The notes under the pieces are model-generated. The model did no database searches and was not told the DNA's origin. It saw only the letters and a list, made by a program, of their open reading frames with translations. Positions 17,295-26,449 of a stretch of DNA of 64,000 nt are shown here, in pieces (positions within the stretch are counted from its first letter, which is position 1; each line of letters opens with the position of its first letter). The position numbers and the translations under genes were made by a program. The DNA lies in assembly GCF_000788395.1 (NCBI RefSeq), contig NZ_CP009889.1:1302001-1366000 (forward strand). The letters are read 5' to 3'. Origin of the DNA: Pseudoalteromonas piratica. Its GTDB lineage: Bacteria > Pseudomonadota > Gammaproteobacteria > Enterobacterales > Alteromonadaceae.

Positions 17295-20200
17295 TTAATT
17301 TACACGTTTGTGTAGCTCTTGCACTGAAGAAACCGTTGAACGGTCATCAGCAGCATGTGCTTTACAGTTTGCAAATGCAGCATTAAGCGTTGTTGTGTAG
17401 TTCACTTTACCTTGCAGTGCGCCACGACGAAGTACTTTTGAGTCTTCAATCGCTTGGCGACCTTCTGTGGTATTTACAATGTAGCTGTACTCGCCATTCT
17501 TGATGCGGTCAAGAATATGAGGACGACCTTCGTAAACTTTATTTACGCGGCGTGCTTCAATGCCAGCATCTTCTAAAGCCTTAGCAGTACCGCCAGTAGC
17601 GTCTAGTTCAAAGCCTAAATCACGCATGGTGCGTGCAAGCTCAACAATACGTTTCTTATCGCTGTTACGAACAGAAAGTAGTGCGCGACCACCACGAGGC
17701 ATTACATTACCTGCACCAAGCTGTGCTTTAGCAAATGCTTCAGCGAATGTTTCACCCACACCCATTACTTCACCTGTAGAGCGCATTTCAGGACCACGCA
17801 TTGGGTCAACACCAGGGAATTTAGCGAATGGAAGTACCACTTCTTTTACGCTGTAGTAAGGAGGAATGATTTCTTTTGTTACACCTTGGCTTGCAAGTGA
17901 CTGACCCGCCATACAACGTGCAGCTACTTTTGCAAGTGCAACACCTGTTGCTTTTGAAACAAAAGGTACAGTACGCGCAGCACGCGGGTTAACCTCGATT
18001 AGGTATACTTCGCCATCTTTAACAGCAAACTGTGTATTCATTAGACCTACAACACCAAGTTCTAACGCCATGCGTGTTACTTGGTCACGCATACGGTCTT
18101 GGATTTCAGGGCTTAGTGAGTATGCTGGTAGTGAACATGCTGAGTCACCTGAGTGAACACCTGCTTGCTCGATGTGCTCCATGATACCGCCGATGATCAC
18201 TTGCTCACCATCACAGATTGCATCTACGTCGATTTCAATTGCGTCATCTAGGAAGCGGTCAAGTAGAACTGGCGCTTCGTTAGACGCTTGTACCGCTTCT
18301 GTCATGTAACGACGTAAATCGTCTTCGTCGTATACGATTTCCATCGCTCGACCGCCCAATACGTATGAAGGGCGTACAACTAGTGGGAAGCCGATTTCAG
18401 CTGATTTAGCAATTGCTTCTTCTAGTGAAGTTACTGTTGCGTTTTCAGGCTGAAGTAGATCTAAACGCTCAACCATTTGCTGGAAGCGCTCACGGTCTTC
18501 AGCACGGTCGATTGCATCTGGTGAAGTACCAATGATTGGCACACCGTTCGCTTCAAGTTCACGTGCTAGTTTAAGTGGCGTTTGACCACCGTACTGCACG
18601 ATAACGCCTTTTGGCTTTTCAACACGTACGATTTCTAATACGTCTTCTAGCGTGATTGGCTCGAAGAATAAACGGTCTGACGTGTCGTAGTCAGTTGAAA
18701 CTGTCTCAGGGTTACAGTTAACCATGATAGTCTCGTAGCCGTCTTCACGCATTGCAAGGGCAGCATGTACACAACAGTAATCAAATTCAATACCTTGACC
18801 GATACGGTTAGGACCACCGCCGATAACCATGATCTTATCTTTGTCAGATGGGTTTGCTTCACACTCTTCATCGTATGATGAGTACATGTACGCTGTGTCT
18901 GAGCTAAATTCTGCCGCACACGTATCTACGCGCTTGTACACTGGTAATACTTCTAACGTATGACGCTTCTTACGTACTTCTGACTCGCTCACACCTAATA
19001 GTTCAGCGATACGTGCATCCGCAAAACCTTTACGCTTTAAGCGGCGAAGGAAATCTTTGTTAAGGCCAGCCATGCCGCCTTCAACGATTTTTGCTTCGTC
19101 TTTGATGATGTCTTCGATTTGAACTAAGTACCAACGGTCAATCTTAGTCAGCTCAAATACATCTTCAACACTCATACCGTGACGCATTGCATCAGCAACA
19201 TACCAAATACGCTCTGCACCTGGCTCGCGTAATTCGCGTACGATTTTTTCATTCGCGTTAGGGTCATCCAGTGCAACAACTGGGTTGAAACCAGTCGCGC
19301 CAACTTCTAGCCCACGTAATGCTTTCTGTAGTGATTCTTGTTGGTTACGGCCAATCGCCATCACTTCACCTACCGACTTCATCTGTGTTGTTAGACGGTC
19401 GTTAGAACCTGCGAATTTTTCGAAGTTGAAACGAGGGATCTTAGTAACAACGTAGTCGATTGACGGCTCAAATGATGCTGGTGTTGCGCCACCTGTGATG
19501 TCATTTTGTAGCTCATCAAGGGTGTAACCTACTGCTAATTTTGCAGCGATTTTTGCAATTGGGAAACCTGTTGCTTTTGATGCAAGTGCAGATGAACGTG
19601 ATACACGTGGGTTCATTTCGATGATAACCATACGGCCGTCAGCTGGGTTTACACCAAACTGAACGTTTGAACCACCTGTTTCAACACCGATTTCACGAAG
19701 AACCGCCATCGATGCATTACGCATTAGCTGGTATTCTTTGTCAGTTAGCGTTTGTGCTGGTGCAACTGTGATTGAGTCACCTGTGTGAACACCCATTGGG
19801 TCGAAGTTCTCGATAGAACATACGATGATACAGTTGTCGTTTTTGTCACGAACAACTTCCATCTCGTACTCTTTCCAGCCTAGTAAGCTTTCATCGATAA
19901 GAAGTTCGCTTGTTGGAGAAAGGTCAAGACCACGCGTACAAATCTCTTCGAACTCTTCCATGTTGTAAGCAACACCACCACCGGTACCACCCATAGTGAA
20001 AGAAGGACGAATGATACATGGAAAGCCGATACGCGTTAACGTGTCACGTGCTTCATCCATTGAGTGTGCGATTTCTGCACGAGGACACTCAAGGCCAATC
20101 GCCTTCATTGCCGCATCAAAACGCTCACGGTTTTCTGCTTTGTCGATTGCATCAGCAGTTGCACCGATTAACTCAACGCCGTGCTTTGCAAGTACGCCGT

Positions 20201-20513
20201 GCTTGTCTAAATCGAGTGCACAGTTAAGTGCAGTTTGACCACCCATAGTAGGTAGTACTGCATCTGGCTTTTCTTTTTCGATGATACGCTCAACCACTTC
20301 CCAGTGAATTGGCTCGATGTAAGTTGCATCAGCCATTTCTGGGTCGGTCATAATCGTAGCTGGGTTAGAGTTAACTAAGATTACGCGGTAACCTTCTTCT
20401 CTAAGTGCTTTACACGCCTGCGCGCCAGAATAGTCGAATTCACATGCCTGACCGATAACAATCGGGCCGGCACCTAAAATCAAAATACTTTTTATGTCAT
20501 TACGTTTTGGCAT
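17295..20513 (-). CDS. carB: Carbamoyl-phosphate synthase large subunit
   Basis: This 1072-aa protein is the normal length. It makes carbamoyl phosphate from bicarbonate, ammonia (from CarA) and two ATP for arginine and pyrimidine synthesis. Two homologous synthetase halves are visible: the first opens [22 protein letters not shown], the second [20 protein letters not shown] at about 558. ATP-grasp blocks occur in each (TMGGTGGG at about 173; [13 protein letters not shown] at about 712; [34 protein letters not shown]). The C-terminal MGS-like regulatory domain is from about 940 ([20 protein letters not shown]). It begins 17 bp after the carA stop, so the two form an operon. Confidence 0.98.
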   Translation of the reverse strand: MPKRNDIKSILILGAGPIVIGQACEFDYSGAQACKALREEGYRVILVNSNPATIMTDPEMADATYIEPIHWEVVERIIEKEKPDAVLPTMGGQTALNCALDLDKHGVLAKHGVELIGATADAIDKAENRERFDAAMKAIGLECPRAEIAHSMDEARDTLTRIGFPCIIRPSFTMGGTGGGVAYNMEEFEEICTRGLDLSPTSELLIDESLLGWKEYEMEVVRDKNDNCIIVCSIENFDPMGVHTGDSITVAPAQTLTDKEYQLMRNASMAVLREIGVETGGSNVQFGVNPADGRMVIIEMNPRVSRSSALASKATGFPIAKIAAKLAVGYTLDELQNDITGGATPASFEPSIDYVVTKIPRFNFEKFAGSNDRLTTQMKSVGEVMAIGRNQQESLQKALRGLEVGATGFNPVVALDDPNANEKIVRELREPGAERIWYVADAMRHGMSVEDVFELTKIDRWYLVQIEDIIKDEAKIVEGGMAGLNKDFLRRLKRKGFADARIAELLGVSESEVRKKRHTLEVLPVYKRVDTCAAEFSSDTAYMYSSYDEECEANPSDKDKIMVIGGGPNRIGQGIEFDYCCVHAALAMREDGYETIMVNCNPETVSTDYDTSDRLFFEPITLEDVLEIVRVEKPKGVIVQYGGQTPLKLARELEANGVPIIGTSPDAIDRAEDRERFQQMVERLDLLQPENATVTSLEEAIAKSAEIGFPLVVRPSYVLGGRAMEIVYDEDDLRRYMTEAVQASNEAPVLLDRFLDDAIEIDVDAICDGEQVIIGGIMEHIEQAGVHSGDSACSLPAYSLSPEIQDRMRDQVTRMALELGVVGLMNTQFAVKDGEVYLIEVNPRAARTVPFVSKATGVALAKVAARCMAGQSLASQGVTKEIIPPYYSVKEVVLPFAKFPGVDPMRGPEMRSTGEVMGVGETFAEAFAKAQLGAGNVMPRGGRALLSVRNSDKKRIVELARTMRDLGFELDATGGTAKALEDAGIEARRVNKVYEGRPHILDRIKNGEYSYIVNTTEGRQAIEDSKVLRRGALQGKVNYTTTLNAAFANCKAHAADDRSTVSSVQELHKRVN

Positions 20514-20530
20514 TTTAGTCTCAGTCCTAA

Positions 20531-21661
20531 TTATTTACGTTCTTGCATTAAGTCGATGAAATGGTCAAATAATGGCGCCGCATCGTGAGGACCAGGGCTT
20601 GCTTCAGGGTGACCTTGGAAGCTAAACGCTGGCTTATCAGTACGGTGAATACCTTGTAATGTACCATCGAATAATGAAACGTGCGTTGCACGTAAATTGT
20701 CAGGAAGTGTGTCTTGATCGGCAGCAAAACCATGGTTTTGCGCTGTAATCATAACCACATTTCTGTCTAAATCTTTAACTGGGTGGTTACCGCCGTGGTG
20801 ACCAAATTTCATTTTTACTGTCTGCGCGCCTGAAGCAAGAGCAAGTAACTGGTGACCTAAACAAATACCAAAAATTGGCGTATCTGTTTCAAGGAAAGTT
20901 TTAATTGCTTCAATCGCATAGGTACATGGCGCCGGGTCACCAGGACCATTTGATAGGAAGATACCGTCGGGGTTTAACGCCAATACATCTGCTGCAGGAG
21001 TTTCAGCAGGTACTACAGTTAATTTACAACCGCGGTCTACTAACATACGTAAAATGTTACGTTTTACACCGAAGTCATAAGCAACTACGTGGAATTTTGC
21101 ATCTTCATCGCTCAGAGTCTTAAACCCTTCGCCTAACGTCCAACTTGTTTCATTCCATGTGTACTGCTCTTTAGTACACACTACTTTAGCAAGGTCCATA
21201 CCTTTAAGACCTGGGAATGCTTTTGCCGCTTCAAGCGCTTTCGCTTCGTCAACATCACCGGCAATGATACAGCCGTTTTGTGCACCTTTGTCACGTAAAA
21301 TACGGGTTAACTTACGTGTATCGATATCTGCAATACCTAAGATATTGCGAGATTTTAGGTACTCATCAAGTGATTGTTCATTTCGGAAGTTACTTGCCAG
21401 TAATGGCAGGTCACGAATTACTAGGCCTTTCGCCCAGATTTTATTCGCTTCTTCATCTTCGCTGTTGGTACCTGTGTTACCAATGTGTGGGTAAGTTAAA
21501 GTAACAATTTGTTCAGCATAAGATGGATCAGTTAAAATTTCTTGATACCCAGTCATTGAAGTATTAAAAACTACTTCACCAACTGAGATACCCTCAGCAC
21601 CAATGGCAGTACCGCGAAATACCGTGCCGTCTTCTAGGACTAACAAAGCGGATTTAGACAA
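20531..21661 (-). CDS. carA: Carbamoyl-phosphate synthase small (glutaminase) subunit
   Basis: This 376-aa protein hydrolyses glutamine and passes ammonia to CarB. The N-terminal domain has [19 protein letters not shown] and [16 protein letters not shown]. The C-terminal class I amidotransferase domain has [11 protein letters not shown] and [12 protein letters not shown] with the nucleophile Cys267, and [14 protein letters not shown] with the catalytic His-Glu. The start is TTG at 21661, supported by a near-perfect ribosome site AGGAGG 5 nt upstream and by the conserved start of the protein; no ATG or GTG lies at that place. A strong ribosome site with a weak start codon suggests tuned translation. 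A terminator-like hairpin lies between the promoter and this start. Confidence 0.97.
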   Translation of the reverse strand: MSKSALLVLEDGTVFRGTAIGAEGISVGEVVFNTSMTGYQEILTDPSYAEQIVTLTYPHIGNTGTNSEDEEANKIWAKGLVIRDLPLLASNFRNEQSLDEYLKSRNILGIADIDTRKLTRILRDKGAQNGCIIAGDVDEAKALEAAKAFPGLKGMDLAKVVCTKEQYTWNETSWTLGEGFKTLSDEDAKFHVVAYDFGVKRNILRMLVDRGCKLTVVPAETPAADVLALNPDGIFLSNGPGDPAPCTYAIEAIKTFLETDTPIFGICLGHQLLALASGAQTVKMKFGHHGGNHPVKDLDRNVVMITAQNHGFAADQDTLPDNLRATHVSLFDGTLQGIHRTDKPAFSFQGHPEASPGPHDAAPLFDHFIDLMQERK

Positions 21662-21678
21662 GTTGACCTCCTAACAGT

Positions 21679-21715
21679 AAAAAACGGGCGAAATTTGCGT
21701 AAATTTCAACCCGTT
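21679..21715 (-). terminator. Terminator hairpin in the carAB leader (possible attenuator)
   Basis: Read on the minus strand, AACGGG and CCCGTT enclose an inner pair GAAATTT/AAATTTC around ACGC, and the hairpin runs directly into TTTTTT. It ends about 18 bp before the TTG start of carA, with the ribosome site just after it. It could simply terminate readthrough from dapB (stop at 21879). A consensus -10 element at 21748-21753 would, however, put it inside the carA leader, where it could act as an attenuator. A second weaker hairpin (TCTAGCGC with GCGTTAGA, about 21721-21748) lies just before it. Confidence 0.6.
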
Positions 21716-21740
21716 CAATCGATCTAACGCCCTAGAGAAA

Positions 21741-21772
21741 GCGCTAGATTATAAAATTTTGGCAAATTCCAA
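21741..21772 (-). promoter_or_regulatory. Probable carAB promoter
   Basis: On the minus strand a perfect TATAAT occurs at 21753-21748, followed by a G/C-rich discriminator (CTAGCGC). The -35 is poor (TACTTG at about 16-17 bp, or TTGGAA at 13 bp). GC-rich discriminators after a strong -10 are common at stringently or nucleotide-controlled promoters. No clear ArgR or PurR box was recognised. Start of transcription would be near 21741. Confidence 0.45.
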
Positions 21773-21878
21773 GTATTTTAGATGAAATCTGAAAAAAGGT
21801 CTAATAAAAATTGAGAAAAAATTAAAAATAACGCTTTTAACAGAAATTTTACTTAAAACAGCCAAAAAATTCAGTTTT

Positions 21879-22679
21879 CTACCTAAAACCGAGCACATCT
21901 TGCATAGTATAAAGTCCAACCGGTTTATTATGTAACCACGCCGCAGCCCTTACAGCACCTTTAGCAAAGGTCATTCGAGAGCTTGCTTTGTGAGTAAGTT
22001 CAAGCCTTTCGCCTTCAGCTGCAAAGTAAGCCGTATGTTCACCAACTATATCGCCACCTCGCATCACCGAATAGCCAATTTCTTTTTGACTTTTAGCCTG
22101 CTCATCTTTTGAACGGTCAAAAACTGCAACGTCATCATGTTGCCAGCCTTTCGCTTCTGCAATGGCCTCACCAATCATTAAAGCAGTGCCAGAAGGCGCA
22201 TCAATTTTATGTTTGTGGTGCAATTCAAAAATTTCGATATCAATATCATCAGCTAAGGTTTTTGCCGCTGTTTTTACCAAGTTTTCAAGCAAATTTATGC
22301 CAACAGAATAATTACGCGAAAAAACGATAGGGATTTCTTTTGCAGCTAACTCAAGCTCTGCCATATCAGTAGGTGTTAATCCTGTTGTGCCAATTACCAT
22401 AGGTATTTTATGTGCAACTGCGTATGCCAAATGCTTTTTCATACCCACTGGTAACGTGAAATCAATTATCACATCGGGCTGACTCTCTAAGGTATGTTCA
22501 CTTGAAAAGCGTACTTGTGTATCGCCCTTTGCAATAAAGTGCTTTACTGCTTGGCCTAGTAGCTCGTTATTATCTCGCACCGCTGCACAGACAAGATCGG
22601 TTGTTTCGCTATTAATACTGGCTTCACAAAGCGCGCGGCCCATTCTGCCATTGGCGCCATACACAGCAATTTTAGTCAT
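21879..22679 (-). CDS. dapB: 4-hydroxy-tetrahydrodipicolinate reductase
   Basis: This 266-aa enzyme reduces the product of DapA with NAD(P)H in the diaminopimelate/lysine pathway. The N-terminal Rossmann motif is IAVYGANGRMGRAL (residues 4-17). VIIDFTLPVGMKKHLAYAV and VIGTTGL are cofactor-site blocks, and NYSVGINLLENL precedes the catalytic block ELHHKHKIDAPSGTAL (about 155-170) with the conserved His-His-x-x-Lys. The ATG at 22679 gives the standard N-terminus. It lies upstream of carAB on the same strand, with a 217-bp gap holding the car promoter and hairpins. The order dapB-carA-carB is typical of gammaproteobacteria. Confidence 0.97.
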   Translation of the reverse strand: MTKIAVYGANGRMGRALCEASINSETTDLVCAAVRDNNELLGQAVKHFIAKGDTQVRFSSEHTLESQPDVIIDFTLPVGMKKHLAYAVAHKIPMVIGTTGLTPTDMAELELAAKEIPIVFSRNYSVGINLLENLVKTAAKTLADDIDIEIFELHHKHKIDAPSGTALMIGEAIAEAKGWQHDDVAVFDRSKDEQAKSQKEIGYSVMRGGDIVGEHTAYFAAEGERLELTHKASSRMTFAKGAVRAAAWLHNKPVGLYTMQDVLGFR

Positions 22680-22831
22680 ACTTTTCTCTACTTTTGTTCG
22701 TTTAAATGCGTTAAACCTGACGCTTTCATAATTTAGGATAAAGTTTGTTTGATATTACCCTTTTAAGAAAGCCGACCTTAGCATTTTTTCGCGATTAATT
22801 TTATTCCTTTGCCGATTATAGCAAGTTCAAT

Positions 22832-22869
22832 TTGACAAAACATCTAGACATCTATACATTCGCACATCC
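22832..22869 (+). promoter_or_regulatory. Promoter with MetJ operator array upstream of metT
   Basis: A consensus -35 TTGACA lies at 22832-22837, and TACATT at 22855-22860 is a fair -10 with 17-bp spacing. The spacer and -10 are filled by four contiguous 8-mers in the register of the met box AGACGTCT: AAACATCT (6/8), AGACATCT (7/8), ATACATTC (4/8), GCACATCC (4/8), covering 22838-22869. Tandem 8-bp met boxes over a promoter are the established mode of MetJ repression in response to S-adenosylmethionine. Confidence 0.7.
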
Positions 22870-23017
22870 ATTTTTATTCATGCGGTTTTTTCACGTTATT
22901 TGCTTAAAACTTGCGCTCAAGTGCAAAACGTGGAACTAATAGTGCTGAATAAGAAGAAGAAATTTCAGTTTCGTGCACTTATGCATGCAACATGTAAAGT
23001 TTCCGTTTGAGGTTTAT

Positions 23018-24334
23018 ATGGATACTCATATCAATAAAACAGCAGCAAAATTATCATTGCTACCACTACTAACATTTGTTGGACTATTTTTAGGCGCCGG
23101 CCTTTACTTGCAATCGCAAGGGGTAGACTATGCGTTTTATCAGTTGCCAGCTCCTGTTGCGATTTTGCCGGCAATCCTTTTGGCATTTCTACTCAATAAG
23201 AAATCCATAAACGAATCAGTTGAAACCTTTATTAAAGGTGCAGGCCATAGCAATATCATTACCATGTGTTTGATTTACTTGCTAGCAGGTGCATTTTCAA
23301 CGGTAGCAGGTGCTACAGGTGGGGTTGATGCCGTTGTAAATGCAGGTCTTGACCTTGTACCACCGGCATTTTTATTACCTGGATTATTTTTAATTTCGGC
23401 TGTTGTTTCGACAGCCATGGGCACTTCAATGGGTACCATAGGTGCAATTGGCCCAATTGCTTATGCCCTTTCAGTCAAAACAGGCCTTGATCCAGCATTG
23501 GTTGCCGGTACGGTTGTTTCTGGTGCCATGTTTGGTGATAACTTATCAATTATTTCAGACACCACCATTGCCGCAACGCGCACACAAGGCTGTGAAATGA
23601 AAGATAAGTTCCGTGAAAATTTAAAAATCGCTTTACCAGCAGCGGCATTAACCGTGCTGCTTTTGGCGTTTTTAACACCGGAGCCAGAACTTATCGATGT
23701 TAACGATTACGACTTACTTTTAGTCCTTCCTTATGCCTTTATTTTAGTACTTGCGGTTGCTGGCTTTAATGTGTTTGTGGTGCTGTTTAGCGGTATTGTG
23801 TTTGCCGGTTTAATGGGCTTTACCGGTGACTATCAAGGTGGACAGTTTGTAAAAGACATTTATGAAGGCTTTAAAGGCATGCAAGAAATTTTCTTGTTAT
23901 CAATGTTTATTGGCGGCTTGTCTGAATTTATTCGTATTAATGGTGGCCTCGATTATATCGCTGATAAAATTCAAAAGGCTACTAAAGTTATTGCGAAATG
24001 GAACCGCAAAGTAGCCGACCAATTTGGCATTGCTGCGTTAGTGCTTACTTCAAACTTATGTATTGCCAATAATACAGTGTCAATTATTGTTGCAGGACCA
24101 ATTGCAAAAAAGCTTGCAGAAGATGGCAATATTCCTGCGAAACGTTCAGCGAGCTTACTCGATATTTTTGCCTGTGTGATGCAAGGTAGCTTGCCATATG
24201 GCGCGCAAGCATTGTTACTTGGTGCAACCTTCCACATTACACCTTGGGATGTTGCAACTAGCTCTTACTACTGCTTTATTCTCGCGTTTGTCGCATTAGC
24301 AATAATTGCATTTTATAAACGAAACGAAGCCTAA
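23018..24334 (+). CDS. metT: NhaC-family carrier, predicted methionine transporter MetT
   Basis: This 438-aa inner-membrane protein has about 11-12 hydrophobic segments. It belongs to the NhaC/YfcC-like antiporter group: GAFSTVAGATGGVDAVVNAGL, AMGTSMGTIGAIGPIAYAL, SGAMFGDNLSIISDTTIAATRTQGCEM and SNLCIANNTVSIIVAGPIAK are its helix-break motifs. The start is ATG 23018, with GAGG 7 nt upstream; an upstream in-frame ATG at 22973 lacks a site. NhaC homologues preceded by MetJ boxes in Vibrio/Shewanella-type genomes were predicted to be sodium-coupled methionine importers (MetT). The four met boxes here support that assignment over plain Na+/H+ antiport. A terminator follows directly. Confidence 0.75.
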   Translation: MDTHINKTAAKLSLLPLLTFVGLFLGAGLYLQSQGVDYAFYQLPAPVAILPAILLAFLLNKKSINESVETFIKGAGHSNIITMCLIYLLAGAFSTVAGATGGVDAVVNAGLDLVPPAFLLPGLFLISAVVSTAMGTSMGTIGAIGPIAYALSVKTGLDPALVAGTVVSGAMFGDNLSIISDTTIAATRTQGCEMKDKFRENLKIALPAAALTVLLLAFLTPEPELIDVNDYDLLLVLPYAFILVLAVAGFNVFVVLFSGIVFAGLMGFTGDYQGGQFVKDIYEGFKGMQEIFLLSMFIGGLSEFIRINGGLDYIADKIQKATKVIAKWNRKVADQFGIAALVLTSNLCIANNTVSIIVAGPIAKKLAEDGNIPAKRSASLLDIFACVMQGSLPYGAQALLLGATFHITPWDVATSSYYCFILAFVALAIIAFYKRNEA

Positions 24335-24360
24335 TTTTAGCTTGTAACGATTCCGTGTTT

Positions 24361-24384
24361 GGCGCTCATATGAGCGCCTTTTTT
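24361..24384 (+). terminator. Intrinsic terminator after metT
   Basis: GGCGCTCAT pairs with ATGAGCGCC with almost no loop beyond the central bases, followed by six T. It sits 27 bp after the metT stop. Confidence 0.9.
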
Positions 24385-24452
24385 CTTGAAAAATTTGTGT
24401 TAAACTCAAAGAACACTAGAGGTAACGTGCTTATTTTAAAAGGATTTAACTA

Positions 24453-24836
24453 ATGCGTTTATTCGTTATTTTTTCACTTATCACTTTTCTTGTGAGCTGT
24501 TCATCTGCGTCTTTCAAGGTGTCGACAAATGCCAACGAAGCCATTTTGTCATCTATTTCACGCAGTGCAGCTTCAAATCATGTGCTTGATTTAAGCTATC
24601 AAGACCTTCATCAATATAACTTTGTCGCTCTGGGTATGATTGAATCAATAGGCTGCACCAGTGATTACAATAATTTTTTGCCCTCTGACTCACAAATGCG
24701 ACAAAAGTTAGCAATTGAAACTGCACAAAATGGTGGTAATGCGATGGTTTTCAGCCATTGCCGTTCCGCAACAGGGTATAACGATTGTAAAAAAGCAAAA
24801 GTATGTAAAGCTGAAAGTTTTCGTGTTGAGCTATAA
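24453..24836 (+). CDS. rcsF: RcsF-like outer-membrane lipoprotein
   Basis: This 127-aa protein has a lipoprotein signal with lipobox LVSC (Cys16). Four further cysteines, Cys68, Cys103, Cys112 and Cys118, have spacings 35, 9 and 6. These equal the spacings of the disulfide cysteines of E. coli RcsF (74, 109, 118, 124), and the context AxExAQNGGNAMVFSHC resembles the RcsF KMKANAVLLHSC block. RcsF is the envelope sensor that activates the Rcs phosphorelay through IgaA. No other Rcs gene is in this window, so the partner here is unknown. It is a single gene with AAGGATTT as ribosome site. Confidence 0.82.
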   Translation: MRLFVIFSLITFLVSCSSASFKVSTNANEAILSSISRSAASNHVLDLSYQDLHQYNFVALGMIESIGCTSDYNNFLPSDSQMRQKLAIETAQNGGNAMVFSHCRSATGYNDCKKAKVCKAESFRVEL

Positions 24837-24981
24837 ATCGCTGACAAAAAACAGTACTAATACTCGAAAATTTGATAAGAGTTTCCCTTCTACTTCCTTT
24901 GTGAAATCAATGGACATCATTTTTTTTATGTCCATTTAGAATTTCTCATTGTTAATAAATAAAATAAACCTTGCTTTTAAT

Positions 24982-25020
24982 TGTTATATTATAACATAAT
25001 TAAAATGTTACTTTATAACA
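24982..25020 (+). promoter_or_regulatory. Two tandem Zur-box-like operators
   Basis: TGTTATATTATAACA (24982-24996) is a perfect 7-1-7 palindrome and matches the core of the gammaproteobacterial Zur box (GTTATANTATAAC). A second, imperfect copy TGTTACTTTATAACA follows at 25006-25020, 24 bp later. They end 18 bp before the start codon of the AztD-like gene. Zur with zinc would block transcription, so the gene should be induced by zinc shortage. Confidence 0.8.
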
Positions 25021-25038
25021 TAACAAGGATTTTAAATA

Positions 25039-26322
25039 ATGATTCGTAAAGCGCTAGCGAGTGCTATTTTAGTTTCCCTTTTAAGTGCCTGTGGTTCTGA
25101 AAAACATACTGTTATTGACAACACACCCGTTATTGATACACCTTCTACTCCTGAAGAACCGATTACCTTACCTGCAGGTCGATTAGCATTTAGCTCGCCA
25201 GACTCAAACATGGTTAACATTTTTGATTTATCACAAAATGAGATAATCGACAGTTTTGCATTAACCCACCCAGCTTCTGCACTTTATGCAAGTCCTAACG
25301 GACGTTATGCTGTTGCTATTCAACGTAGTGAAAGCCTTGTTGAATTCATTGATGGCGGTATATATTTGGAAGAACATGGTGATCATCACGATCTCCACGA
25401 AGACGCTCCTGCAGCTAATTCATTTGAATTACTAGACGTAAAACCAACCCATTACGTCCCTGTAGGCGAACATGCATTGGTATTTTTTGATGGTGATAAA
25501 GAAGCTTCAGCAGATGCTGGCTTTGCCATTATTTCTGACGAAAGTATTAATGAAACCCGCGTGATTGCTGAGCATCATTATGAGACATATCAGCACGGTA
25601 CTGGCCAAATCCGCGATAACTTTGTACTTGCCACAATTCGAGATGTAAACAGTGAAAGTTCTCTTCCCGAAACAATTGGGTTATTTGAACTGCATAACGA
25701 TCATTTTCACCAAGAGCAAACATTTGAGCACCTTTGCCCAGCTCTTCACGGCAGTTTCCAAACTGAAGACTACATTGCCTTTGCTTGTAGTGATGGTGTT
25801 GTGAAAATTAAACAAGATGGTGAACTGTTTACATCAAACAAAATAGCTAACCCTTCAAGCATGCCTGAAGGCGTAAGAATTGGTAAATTTATTGGCAGCG
25901 AAGAAAACAACACCATTATTGGCCTATCACGAGGTGGCGTATTTACTGTCAACCTTGAGACAGACGAGATCGCGCCATTTGCATGGCAATCTGAAGGTGT
26001 TACTAACTATTTGGCTTACAGCGTGAGCGGTGATAATGAAGCTGTGTTAGTACTTGATGATGCTGGCTTTATCAATGTCTTCGATCAACATGAACAATGG
26101 CAACTAACAACTCGTTTTCAGGTTATAGATCAACTTGATGAAGAAAAAAGCGCTAAATTAATCGCTAATAAAGCACATGATATTAGTTACCTTGTTTACG
26201 GTAACACAGTGTATCAAATCAACTTTGAGAACCAGAGCGTAAACGAGTTAATCACTGTTGAACAAGGAATTGCAAACCTAACTTGGTTAGGTGCCTTTGA
26301 AGAAGAAGCGCACGAACATTAA
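25039..26322 (+). CDS. Zinc-responsive beta-propeller lipoprotein, AztD-like metallochaperone
   Basis: This 427-aa protein has a lipoprotein signal (LSAC, Cys18). A low-complexity Pro/Thr linker is followed by a beta-propeller (GRLAFSSPDSNMVNIFDLSQNE, YASPNGRYAVAIQRSESLVEFIDGG). A His-rich loop HGDHHDLH (residues 113-120) and a C-terminal HEH are suited to zinc binding. This layout matches AztD-type periplasmic zinc chaperones, which hand zinc to the AztC-like solute-binding protein; here it is a lipoprotein with no azt transporter beside it. The Zur-like boxes directly upstream give independent support for a zinc role. ATG 25039 has AAGGA 10 nt upstream. A terminator follows at 26367. Confidence 0.78.
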   Translation: MIRKALASAILVSLLSACGSEKHTVIDNTPVIDTPSTPEEPITLPAGRLAFSSPDSNMVNIFDLSQNEIIDSFALTHPASALYASPNGRYAVAIQRSESLVEFIDGGIYLEEHGDHHDLHEDAPAANSFELLDVKPTHYVPVGEHALVFFDGDKEASADAGFAIISDESINETRVIAEHHYETYQHGTGQIRDNFVLATIRDVNSESSLPETIGLFELHNDHFHQEQTFEHLCPALHGSFQTEDYIAFACSDGVVKIKQDGELFTSNKIANPSSMPEGVRIGKFIGSEENNTIIGLSRGGVFTVNLETDEIAPFAWQSEGVTNYLAYSVSGDNEAVLVLDDAGFINVFDQHEQWQLTTRFQVIDQLDEEKSAKLIANKAHDISYLVYGNTVYQINFENQSVNELITVEQGIANLTWLGAFEEEAHEH

Positions 26323-26366
26323 CCCCTTTTTCAAAAATCACTTTGGTTTCCCATTAAAGTGAACTT

Positions 26367-26398
26367 AATGCCGGAAACGCTACATTGCCGGCATTTTT
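26367..26398 (+). terminator. Intrinsic terminator after the AztD-like gene
   Basis: AATGCCGG (26367-26374) pairs with CCGGCATT (26388-26395), followed by TTT. It lies 45 bp beyond the stop. Confidence 0.85.
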
Positions 26399-26449
26399 CT
26401 AGGTTTTCATTAGTGTCGCTAAATTTGAGGGCGACAAGCAGCAGTTACA

